The translations under genes and the position numbers were made by a program. Positions 42,700 to 49,279 of a stretch of 49,279 nt of DNA are shown here, in pieces; position 1 is the first letter of the stretch, and each line of letters begins with the position of its first letter. Origin of the DNA: GCA-2693325 sp964011675 (GTDB taxonomy: Bacteria > Latescibacterota > UBA2968 > UBA8231). Under the pieces are notes generated by a model, which saw only the letters and a program-made list of their open reading frames with translations, was not told where the DNA came from and ran no database searches. The stretch spans positions 1 to 49,279 of the forward strand of contig CAXGPR010000024.1 of assembly GCA_964011675.1 (NCBI GenBank), read 5' to 3'.

Positions 42700-43572
42700 T
42701 TAAGCGTCTTCCCATGAGTCTAAACCGATGGGCGTTTCGCATTTAAGTGCATGCCGATCCTCGGCGATCCACTCGGCCCATGCGGTCTCGTCGTCGCGCG
42801 AGAATCCTGAGTTTGCGCGCGCGTAGAGCATCGGGTCTTCGCCCAGTAGCCGCATGAGACGTCGGTCTTCGTTGGCACGGGCCGTTTGCACGATGGCTTG
42901 CACGGCCGGACCGCCGTGATTGTCGCGGCATTTAAGCCATGATTTGTTGTAGTAGATGCTGAAGAAATAGCGCGAATGGCCCGAGTAGTTGGGCGTTCCC
43001 GAATGCAGCAGGGCCGCGTGTGTGAAGACGACATCTCCGGCTTCTACCGGTACGATGACTTCCTCCGCGTGCGGCATCTGGCCCTGCTCGGGGGCGATGC
43101 CGATATCGCGTCTGTGAGAACCGGGTATCACGCGCAGGGGACCGTATTCTTCCGTCAGATCTTGCAGGTAGGTTATGGCGTTACAGGCCAGTGGCGGCAC
43201 GTATTCGTCGTGCGTTGGTCGATAGGCCCAGATGTCGCGGTGCCATCCCGACGCCTTGCCGATCGCCTGCTCTTTCGGCACCGATGGAAAGCCCATAAAG
43301 GTTAGGTTGTCCATTTGGACAAAAGGACCCAGCACCCGCTCGGCAAAGTCTAGCAGATTGGGATGGGCGATGGCCGGCAGAAGCAGCTTGGGCTCAAATT
43401 CTAGCGTTGAGCGGAGCCACAGCGTGGGTTGCTCTTGCCCAAGCGGCGTTTGGCGCTCGACGATGCTGGGATAGGCGTCTTTCCACGCTTGCATGAGCGC
43501 GGGGCTAAACAGGCGTTTGAATACTGTGTAGCCGTCTCGCTTATAGTTGGCCAGGCGTTCGTCCAGTGTCAC
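42700..43572 (-). CDS. Phytanoyl-CoA dioxygenase-family enzyme
   Basis: About 290 aa from GTG 43572, preceded by AGAGG; a TTG at 43650 would add a segment without sequence logic. LANYKRDGYTVFKRLFS is the N-terminal helix, ASGWHRDIWAYRP the HxD iron pair, ALLHSGTPNYS the distal His, with SRYFFSIYYNKSW after it. It shares the single-domain plan of the next gene but only limited identity. The first gene of the three-dioxygenase cluster. Divergent from the DUF1080 gene across a 215-base region. Confidence 0.88.
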   Translation of the reverse strand: MTLDERLANYKRDGYTVFKRLFSPALMQAWKDAYPSIVERQTPLGQEQPTLWLRSTLEFEPKLLLPAIAHPNLLDFAERVLGPFVQMDNLTFMGFPSVPKEQAIGKASGWHRDIWAYRPTHDEYVPPLACNAITYLQDLTEEYGPLRVIPGSHRRDIGIAPEQGQMPHAEEVIVPVEAGDVVFTHAALLHSGTPNYSGHSRYFFSIYYNKSWLKCRDNHGGPAVQAIVQTARANEDRRLMRLLGEDPMLYARANSGFSRDDETAWAEWIAEDRHALKCETPIGLDSWEDA

Positions 43573-43672
43573 GATGGGTCGACCTCTTGTAGATGAAATC
43601 GTTGTGGTGAATAGTATCGCAAAGAAACGGTTTGTACTGTGAGTGTGCAAATACTACTTTTTCAAAAAAGTT

Positions 43673-43701
43673 TAGACGGGATTAGCACCAAACGTTATAC
43701 T
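43673..43701 (+). promoter_or_regulatory. Candidate promoter for the DUF1080 gene
   Basis: TAGACG (four of six -35 bases) and TATACT (five of six -10 bases) are separated by 17 bases, about 85 bases before ATG 43787. It is consistent with sigma-70 but not proven. Confidence 0.5.
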
Positions 43702-43786
43702 GCTCAAAACTGGATACGCAGAGCATATTAACGTACTGGATGTGATACGCGCTAATGAAGGCGCCTATTGGAAAGGATCAAATCCG

Positions 43787-44404
43787 ATGACGTATACCGT
43801 TGAGTTGTTTAACGGACACGACCTGAGTGGGTGGAAGGATCATAAAAACCCCCACCTGTGGGCGGCGGAAGATGGCATGATCGTCTGTACTGGTGAGACG
43901 GGCAAGATGAGTAACTTGAGCACAGAGGCGCAGTATGGCGACTTTGTGCTCACGCTGGAGTACAATGCCGATGCGAAGGTCAATAGCGGCGTGTTTCTGC
44001 GCGTGTCGGATCTGGAAGATGAAGTTCACACCGGGCTAGAAATCCAAATCCTCGATACATACGGGAAAGAGCCTCCGCTCAGCAAAAACGACAGCGGCGC
44101 GCTGTATGACATGATCGCCCCTTCGTCTAATGCACTGCGCCCGGCCTGTGAGTGGAATCAGATGCGTATGTGCTGCGAAGGGGCGCGGGTGGAGGTAGAG
44201 CTAAACGGCGTGCAGGTCGTGGAGGCCGATTTAAACCAGTTTGACACGCCGGGCATGAATCCTGACGGCACGAAGAACAAGTTTAAATACGCTTGGAAGA
44301 CGATGCCGCGCGTTGGCCATATCGGACTGCAGACGCACGGTGGAATGGACGGTGTTTCGGATGTTAAGATACGCTTTCGCAACTTGGTATTGAAGACGTT
44401 ATAA
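43787..44404 (+). CDS. DUF1080 (3-keto-disaccharide hydrolase-type) domain protein
   Basis: A 205-aa protein consisting of one DUF1080 concanavalin-like fold. FNGHDLSGWKDHK is the typical opening, followed by LWAAEDGMIVCTG, NSGVFLRVSD, LEIQILDTYG and the C-terminal GHIGLQTHGG. Start ATG 43787 is nine bases from AAAGGA. It lacks a signal peptide, unlike many homologues, so it may be cytoplasmic. Recent work links DUF1080 proteins to cleavage of 3-keto-glucosides; no oxidoreductase partner is adjacent. Upstream promoter noted separately. Confidence 0.92.
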   Translation: MTYTVELFNGHDLSGWKDHKNPHLWAAEDGMIVCTGETGKMSNLSTEAQYGDFVLTLEYNADAKVNSGVFLRVSDLEDEVHTGLEIQILDTYGKEPPLSKNDSGALYDMIAPSSNALRPACEWNQMRMCCEGARVEVELNGVQVVEADLNQFDTPGMNPDGTKNKFKYAWKTMPRVGHIGLQTHGGMDGVSDVKIRFRNLVLKTL

Positions 44405-44619
44405 GTATCCGAGCTTGGGCCCTTTGTCCCAAAGATCTAATGAAATCGCATATTATCGGTTTCCTACTGCGTAGTAATGGCTGACCTTTCTGGCAAAGCT
44501 CATCGGAGCGGTCTGGTACGGATAGACTCAGAAGATGTACCGCTCGACTCGGCGCTGGGTATAGAAACGTAGAGTAATATCTGAAAGAAACCGACCCGAC
44601 AATGCAGGACCAATGCGAT
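44405..44619. other. Short gap between DUF1080 and GH43-like genes
   Basis: A 215-base interval between convergent genes. A 31-codon frame at 44477-44572 reads plausibly but matches no family I know and has no ribosome-binding site. No terminator hairpin was seen. Confidence 0.35.
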
Positions 44620-45594
44620 TTACGTACGGGCTACGGCTAATCCCGACTGCACTTCGGACACGCGGTTCCAGCCCGTACCTTTGAGTCCGGCATAGATCAT
44701 GTGATATGTGCTGTTCATGACAAAAACCTGTGGGGTCAATAAACCGCTGCTGTCCCAGGCCTGCTGATTGGAAGACGGCCTGAAGATCGGATTGTGCGGA
44801 TTGGGTTCAAATTTGATAAAGTCGCGCGTGCGCACGTGTCCAATGGTCCACTCCGTTCCGTCATACCCTCCGTAAAAGATATCAAAATAGCCCGGTCCCT
44901 TTAGGATCTCGGCTTCGCGCACGCCGTAGCGATCCCAACCCTGTCCCGAGCCGCTAAAAACCGGATTGACGGGATTCTTGGTGACGTGTGCTGGGTCTGA
45001 TATGGGCGCCGTTGCATGGCAGATTGTCGGCACGTTGTAAAGGATCTCTTTGCGCTCGGGAGGAGCCGGCCGCTCGCCCGTGTAGACCATGTGAATAGTG
45101 TCGCCGTCAACGGTTACTGACGGATGCGAGCATCCGCTTTCCTCGTGGGATCCCGCGCGCGCGACTACTGGTCCAGAGCCGATTCTTGTCCACGATCCCA
45201 AATCCCCCTCGCTGACCAAGAGCCCGGTCTGCTTAGAGCGAGGCATCTGTTGGTTACCCAGATAGTACATGTAGTAGCGGTCGTCTATTGGGTTATGAAA
45301 TGGAAAAGGGTATTCCACGTCGCGGCTATCAAATCCTTCAGCCGCGGGGCTCACTATGGGGTTGCGCGGATCGTGAGATACGGCCGTTGGATTGGACGTC
45401 GGCGCCCAGCTGTGCATGAGCACCCAGAAGTCCTCTGCCGTCTTCTTGGCCCAGAGGTAGTGCACCTGCTCATCGACGACGATGGCATGGGCGGCGGCGG
45501 CCCACGCTGGCGGCTCTACGGACAGCAACGGTTCTTTTGCCGTTAGCCGTTCAAACGAAGCAAAGGTCTCAAAGGGAATGGGATCGACTTCCAT
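44620..45594 (-). CDS. GH43/GH130-like five-bladed propeller protein
   Basis: A 324-aa protein whose repeated aromatic strands (VHYLWAKKTAEDFWVL, RYYMYYLGNQQM, IHMVYTGERPAPP, YFDIFYGGYDGTEW, TYHMIYAGLKGTGW) mark a five-bladed propeller of the GH43/GH32/GH130 type. NPVNPVFSGSG and NPHNPIFRPSS resemble the substrate-facing loops. No signal peptide is found, so it may be cytoplasmic. It starts 49 bases after the GH18 gene on the same strand, so the two may process one glycan. The reaction cannot be named from the sequence. Confidence 0.75.
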   Translation of the reverse strand: MEVDPIPFETFASFERLTAKEPLLSVEPPAWAAAAHAIVVDEQVHYLWAKKTAEDFWVLMHSWAPTSNPTAVSHDPRNPIVSPAAEGFDSRDVEYPFPFHNPIDDRYYMYYLGNQQMPRSKQTGLLVSEGDLGSWTRIGSGPVVARAGSHEESGCSHPSVTVDGDTIHMVYTGERPAPPERKEILYNVPTICHATAPISDPAHVTKNPVNPVFSGSGQGWDRYGVREAEILKGPGYFDIFYGGYDGTEWTIGHVRTRDFIKFEPNPHNPIFRPSSNQQAWDSSGLLTPQVFVMNSTYHMIYAGLKGTGWNRVSEVQSGLAVART

Positions 45595-45643
45595 AAAGTT
45601 ATCCTAGTAAATGAGGTGTGAACGCAAACTCGTCGACGGTAGG

Positions 45644-47203
45644 CTAGCGGAGTTGGACCACGCGGCGGCTCTGAGAACGCAGTAAACCGTCGTCACTGAA
45701 GTAGTGGAATTGGATCGTATAAATGCCCGAAGCGGTTTCTATCCCTGTTTGACTTCGGCCGTCCCAGTGCCATCGGGCATAACTCGTGCTTTCTGTTCGC
45801 TGACTCCACGCGTTGATGCGGCGACCGAGCACATCGTAGAGGTCGATCTGGAGGTATCCAGGTCCCGGTACGTGGTAGCGCACTCCAACGCTGGCATTGA
45901 AGGGGTTGGGGTAGGGAAGAGCGACCGTAAAATCGTTGGGGATAGTTGTTTCGGTTGAGACGAGTGTGGAAGAGCGTCGCCCGTTAACTTCCTCAATGAG
46001 CTGCCAAGGCTCGGTCTGTTTCCCTTCGTAGCCGAGCGCCCAAATGCCGAAACCACGCAGGTTTTTGTCCATTGCTAACTTGTATTTTAGGCGCAGGCTC
46101 TCGACGTCGTCATACCAGACCTGCACCCAATCCTCGCCGTCCCTGTAGCGATACCACGCTGTCTGTGATCGAGCATCCCATAGCGTTCCCCAGCGGGCGG
46201 CTTGAGGCAACGCGTCGCGCAGGCGAGGATAGTTAATAAATTCTTGGACGCTTGTGCCAGGTTCTGCGCTACGCGTTTTCCATTTGCACCCATAATAGGG
46301 CACGCCGAGGATCAATTTTTCTGGATGGTCTCGTGTTACCTGACTGTAGTCCCGGTCATCTTCTAGCAGAGAAGAGACGGTGCGGCCAGGCCCGTCTAGT
46401 GGAGCGGTTGGTCCCGTTCTGCTGCTCCATTTGCCCGAAAAGGAATAGCCCATCACAAAGAGATAGTCGCAGCTGGCCGCAATCTGTGCAAAGTCCCAGC
46501 GACCGCCCCAGTCTATCGCCGGGCTGGCAAAGCTGACCTCGCTGCCGGGGATTTCGGCGTGCAGATAGTCGGTTAGTGTGCGCAGGAAATCGTTTATCAT
46601 GTTGGGCCAGCCGTTTAGTCCAGGCCCTTCGAAGTCGATGATAACTCCGTCGGCGCGACCTGCGCGTATTTTGTCGCGTATTTCGCGCATAAAGCGCGTG
46701 CGGTGTGTTTCGCTTTTGAGCAGCGTGTGCACGTCCGTATCACCAAAAATCGTTGCGGTTAGGATCACGCGCACGCCGTGTCGGTGTGCGCGATCAATCA
46801 GCGCTGTCCAGGGCCAGCCGTGGTCCTCGCCCAGCGACCCATCGGGATTTACTTCAACGGAGAATGGGGCGATATGGGTCAGTAGGTCAAAATTGATCGA
46901 ATCGTAGTATTCTGCGCTGATCCAATAAGGCAGAAAGCCGAACACGGTGCGTTGGCTCTGGGTGGCCCGCCGCGCGGGTGATGACAGCGGTTGGGGTAAG
47001 CCACCGGTGCCGATCAAAGCCGGTTGGGTGGTATGGTAGCGGTGGTGTAGCCAAGCTGCGTGATGCGGGCTAACGGGAGCAGATTCGGCAATGATGTGGT
47101 TCGCTTCGGGAACTTGAATTGCTATAACTGTAATGATAGTAGAGCAGATCATGTGGGTCGAATACCATGACCGCGGCATAGTGTTCATGGGAGCTGTGAC
47201 CAT
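45644..47203 (-). CDS. GH18-type glycoside hydrolase with C-terminal sorting/Ig-like domain
   Basis: A 519-aa exported protein with a hydrophobic N-terminus (STHMICSTIITVIAIQV) and an uncertain start (ATG 47203 or 47188). The GH18 barrel has VFGFLPYWISAEYYDSINF, the active-site DGVIIDFEGP (acid Glu in place of the DxxDxDxE end, as in YaaH-like members), and WALGYEGKQTEPW. Residues about 410-519 form a FlgD-type Ig domain with the YPNPFNASVG motif, a common sorting or anchor domain in this group. It likely cleaves chitin- or peptidoglycan-type glycans outside the cell. Confidence 0.85.
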   Translation of the reverse strand: MVTAPMNTMPRSWYSTHMICSTIITVIAIQVPEANHIIAESAPVSPHHAAWLHHRYHTTQPALIGTGGLPQPLSSPARRATQSQRTVFGFLPYWISAEYYDSINFDLLTHIAPFSVEVNPDGSLGEDHGWPWTALIDRAHRHGVRVILTATIFGDTDVHTLLKSETHRTRFMREIRDKIRAGRADGVIIDFEGPGLNGWPNMINDFLRTLTDYLHAEIPGSEVSFASPAIDWGGRWDFAQIAASCDYLFVMGYSFSGKWSSRTGPTAPLDGPGRTVSSLLEDDRDYSQVTRDHPEKLILGVPYYGCKWKTRSAEPGTSVQEFINYPRLRDALPQAARWGTLWDARSQTAWYRYRDGEDWVQVWYDDVESLRLKYKLAMDKNLRGFGIWALGYEGKQTEPWQLIEEVNGRRSSTLVSTETTIPNDFTVALPYPNPFNASVGVRYHVPGPGYLQIDLYDVLGRRINAWSQRTESTSYARWHWDGRSQTGIETASGIYTIQFHYFSDDGLLRSQSRRVVQLR

Positions 47204-47303
47204 TAGGTAAAATTCGTAAGTGTGAGCGCTTGCTCCATAATAAAAGTCGCTCTACGTCGGGGCAAGCTGGAGCGCGTGCAGTTTGCTTTACATACTGTTT
47301 TTT

Positions 47304-47332
47304 TTGTTTACTGTATCCCTTAGTTCCATAAT
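47304..47332 (+). promoter_or_regulatory. Candidate promoter for the DUF21-CBS gene
   Basis: TTGTTT (47304-47309) and CATAAT (47327-47332) are separated by 17 bases. The -10 has five of six consensus bases and lies 31 bases before ATG 47363. A run of Ts overlaps the -35. Confidence 0.5.
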
Positions 47333-47362
47333 TAACAATCGTCAATGGATGGGAGCCGTCCG

Positions 47363-48397
47363 ATGTTTGAATTGGTTTTTTTTGTGTGTTTTGCCGTCTT
47401 CTTCTCCTTTCTGTGCTCATTATTCGAGGCAGCTCTGTATTCGGTGCCCGTCGCTCATATTGAGCTGCTGGAAAAGTCGGGCAGTGCTTCTGGACGGCTC
47501 ATGAAAAAGTTTAGAGAGAACGTAGACGCACCCATAGCGGGTATCCTATCGCTCAACACGATTGCCCATACGGTGGGCGCTGCGCTTGCAGGGGCGGCGG
47601 CGGCAGAGGTGTTGGGTGAACCGTGGTTGCCGCATTTCTCTGTGATTTTTACGCTGGTTATACTCATGTTTTCAGAAATTATTCCTAAGACCATCGGTGT
47701 AGTCTATGCGCGTCAACTTGTGCCCTGGGTTGCCTATCCGATTCAGACCCTCATTTGGACGCAGGCGCCCCTCATATGGCTTTGCGAGCAGGTAACCCGA
47801 CTTATATCCCGCGGGAAAGTTGACGATGCCGTTTCTTCAGACGAGTTGGTTGCACTGGTCCATATGGGGCGTCGTGCAGGGACCATCGATGCAGAAGAAG
47901 GGCATGCTATTGAAAATATCCTCTCGCTAAAAGAGAAAACGGTTCAACAGGTAATGACGCCGCGCACGGTTATGTATTCGCTATCGGCACAGCAGAATGT
48001 AAGCCAGGTATTAGAGATGGGCGTTCCTTCATTCTCCCGTATCCCCATCTTCGAAGATGGAGATACGGACGAAGTGGTCGGTATTGTACATCGGCATGAT
48101 ATTTTTTCAGCGCTTGCGGCAGGTCGCGAAGACACGCTGATACAGGATTTGGCCCGTCCTGCAGACTTTGTTCCGCAAACGCTCACTTTGGATCGAGTAC
48201 TACGCAGGTTTCTCGAATCGCATCAGCATTTATTTATCGTAATTGACGAGTACGGTGGTTTGAATGGTGTCGTATCCTTGGAGGATGTATTAGAAGAGCT
48301 TATTGGACGCGAAATAGTCGATGAAACAGATGTAGTTACAGATTTGCGCGAACTGGCGCGTCGTCGCCGTCGCCAAGCCATGGGCGATGTGGAATAA
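47363..48397 (+). CDS. DUF21 (CNNM) membrane protein with paired CBS domains
   Basis: 344 aa from ATG 47363, with GGGAG eight bases upstream; ATG 47345 would add six residues. The N-terminal CNNM/DUF21 domain (about 130 residues) has SFLCSLFEAALYS, NTIAHTVGAALAG and SEIIPKTIGVVYAR. Two CBS domains follow: VMTPRTVMYSLSAQQNVSQVL, and LTLDRVLRRFLESHQHLFIVID with GLNGVVSLEDVLEELIG. CorC/HlyC-family proteins of this type are linked to Mg2+/Co2+ export. The C-terminal CorC domain is missing, so this is the short CNNM form, with an Arg-rich end. Confidence 0.93.
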   Translation: MFELVFFVCFAVFFSFLCSLFEAALYSVPVAHIELLEKSGSASGRLMKKFRENVDAPIAGILSLNTIAHTVGAALAGAAAAEVLGEPWLPHFSVIFTLVILMFSEIIPKTIGVVYARQLVPWVAYPIQTLIWTQAPLIWLCEQVTRLISRGKVDDAVSSDELVALVHMGRRAGTIDAEEGHAIENILSLKEKTVQQVMTPRTVMYSLSAQQNVSQVLEMGVPSFSRIPIFEDGDTDEVVGIVHRHDIFSALAAGREDTLIQDLARPADFVPQTLTLDRVLRRFLESHQHLFIVIDEYGGLNGVVSLEDVLEELIGREIVDETDVVTDLRELARRRRRQAMGDVE

Positions 48398-48447
48398 TGC
48401 AACCTGCCGTTGCTGTTTTTCGCCTCATTAAAAGAAGTGTGTGACCC
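48398..48447. other. Short intergenic stretch before the GNAT pseudogene
   Basis: It contains no feature beyond an AAAGAAG-like sequence near 48431-48436, which may be the old ribosome-binding site of the decayed gene. Confidence 0.3.
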
Positions 48448-48846
48448 ATGCGTCAAATTGAGTTCAGAAGAGCGTTGGCGTCTGATACAGAGGCGATTTT
48501 AGCCATAATTTAAGCGGCATTTGATCGCACATCTGGATTAGATTCGATAATAACTCAATCGACGAACGCTCGCACAGAATATAGACCCGCACCGGGTGCT
48601 CGTGCGACCTGGTGCGATTGTTGGTGAGCTGGATGTCTTTGTCGAAGAAATGCAGGTGGGGGGAGCCATCATTCCCAAAACGGACCTCGGTGAGGTCTGT
48701 TTTGCGCCTCTATGTCTTCGCATCACCCAATGGCCCCTATTACAAGGCTATCGCTGGCCGTATCTATCTTTGATGCGGTGTATGATCCAAAAGACGGGCA
48801 AGCGCTTGAAGCCGTCCCCATTTTTGGCACAGATCCTCGCGCTTGA
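48448..48846 (+). pseudogene. Decayed GNAT-type acetyltransferase, possibly joined to another fragment
   Basis: From ATG 48448 the frame reads MRQIEFRRALASDTEAIL and is cut by TAA at 48511. The next frame continues DPHRVLVRPGAIVGELDVF and VGGAIIPKTDLGEVC, a common GNAT core (beta-4 and the strand before the acetyl-CoA site), then a frameshift near 48700. The last part, RLYVFASPNGPYYKAIAGR in one frame and FDAVYDPKDGQALEAVP in another, does not look like GNAT and ends at TGA 48844. So at least two frameshifts and a stop, and perhaps two merged relics. Confidence 0.6.
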
Positions 48847-49279
48847 TGTAAACCGCTGTCCTACCCGTACTGCTCTAAACCATCAACACAATCTCTGCTT
48901 TTCAAGCCACCTCGGCACTCAACTCTAACGGGCGCGGACCTTCACAAACTAAAGAATTATGCTACGAACTGACGTGCCCTGCCCATCCCCAAAATTGTTG
49001 TATCGAAAATCGTTTTTTGCGTCAAGCAGGTCTCTTTGTCGTCCGCAGGCGGGAAAAAGCTTAACAGGGAATGCTTAAAATAAAGCAATCATCGTGCCTT
49101 TTCATCATGATGAAAAGGGTGCACGGTTCGGCATTGGTGGAATAGGTCGTGCAAGCAGATGGGATTGAGAGCAGATTTTTCAGTGTAGGGCACAGCCATG
49201 AAGATTTAGGGTTAACGGGGTATTTATTCAAAAGTGACGTTTTTTTCAATAAGAGTAATGATTGATTCATGAAATAATT
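48847..49279. other. Right-end region without recognised genes
   Basis: About 430 bases with no coding-like frame on either strand. It is more AT-rich near the end and contains a perfect palindrome at 49097-49118. It is probably gene-poor decayed sequence adjoining the pseudogene. Confidence 0.5.
49097..49118. repeat. 22-bp perfect palindrome
   Basis: Half-site CCTTTTCATCA is followed directly by its exact reverse complement. Bases GTG (49094-49096) and CAC (49122-49124) extend the symmetry across a short bulge on the right. No T-run follows it, so it is not a typical terminator; an operator or a small mobile-element relic are possible. Confidence 0.5.

Noticed and set aside
43573..43650. 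TTG start extending the first dioxygenase
   Set aside because: The extension has no family similarity, whereas GTG 43572 follows AGAGG.
44477..44572. 31-codon frame between convergent genes
   Set aside because: No ribosome-binding site and no recognised family; could be chance.

Overview
The window is a bacterial chromosome segment of moderate GC, with no rRNA, tRNA, insertion sequence or CRISPR array that I could see. Gene content points to an uncultivated, Gram-negative-type heterotroph resembling Latescibacterota or Poribacteria. The pointers are many secreted proteins with FlgD/CHU_C-like C-terminal domains, internalin-like leucine-rich repeats, a cluster of three phytanoyl-CoA-dioxygenase-like enzymes, a DUF1080 protein, heparinase II/III, and GH18 and GH43-like enzymes. 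The taxonomic guess is inference from content, not from a marker gene.

Region 1 (209-13624, + strand) is the most unusual part. It has six large exported-protein genes in tandem, nearly all overlapping by 1-4 bases. Three are paralogous surface proteins ('A': signal peptide, discoidin-like region, C-terminal TPNGDG Ig-like domain, last residues V-V-Y or I-V-Y). Two are paralogous outer-membrane-barrel-like proteins ('B') carrying a perfect EF-hand loop. One is a leucine-rich-repeat lipoprotein. The order is A1-B1-A2-B2-LRR-A3. I recognise no described system with this layout.

Region 2 (13693-21555) is mostly housekeeping and stress genes: a nucleotide-pyrophosphatase-like phosphodiesterase; hemA with a CcsA/HemX-type membrane gene (- strand); an ECF sigma factor with a membrane anti-sigma candidate and a ZraP/CnrX-like periplasmic protein; an RNase H-like exonuclease; and umuD-umuC behind a good promoter overlapped by a GTAC-N4-GTTC LexA-type operator. 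Region 3 (21745-26947) has a duplicated DUF1538 membrane protein coupled to a protein with three PII-like domains, then a COG3618-type amidohydrolase and a PfkB/RfaE-like sugar kinase.

Region 4 (26962-36640, - strand) encodes a 1123-residue duplicated CPBP protease-like protein, an acyltransferase-3 fused to a beta-propeller, a small barrel-like protein and a heparinase II/III-type polysaccharide lyase. A 26-bp perfect palindrome sits inside this run. Region 5 (36935-39987) has a DsbB/DsbA-like pair, then a methyltransferase overlapping a polysaccharide deacetylase.

Region 6 (39988-49279) is accessory. It has an M14-carboxypeptidase-like remnant, three phytanoyl-CoA dioxygenase-like genes (one fused to HEAT repeats), a DUF1080 protein, a GH18 protein followed by a GH43-like propeller, a DUF21-CBS transporter-like protein, and a decayed GNAT-type pseudogene in an otherwise empty right end. 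Together, regions 4 and 6 suggest processing of complex, probably sulfated or acylated, glycans and of small organic substrates.
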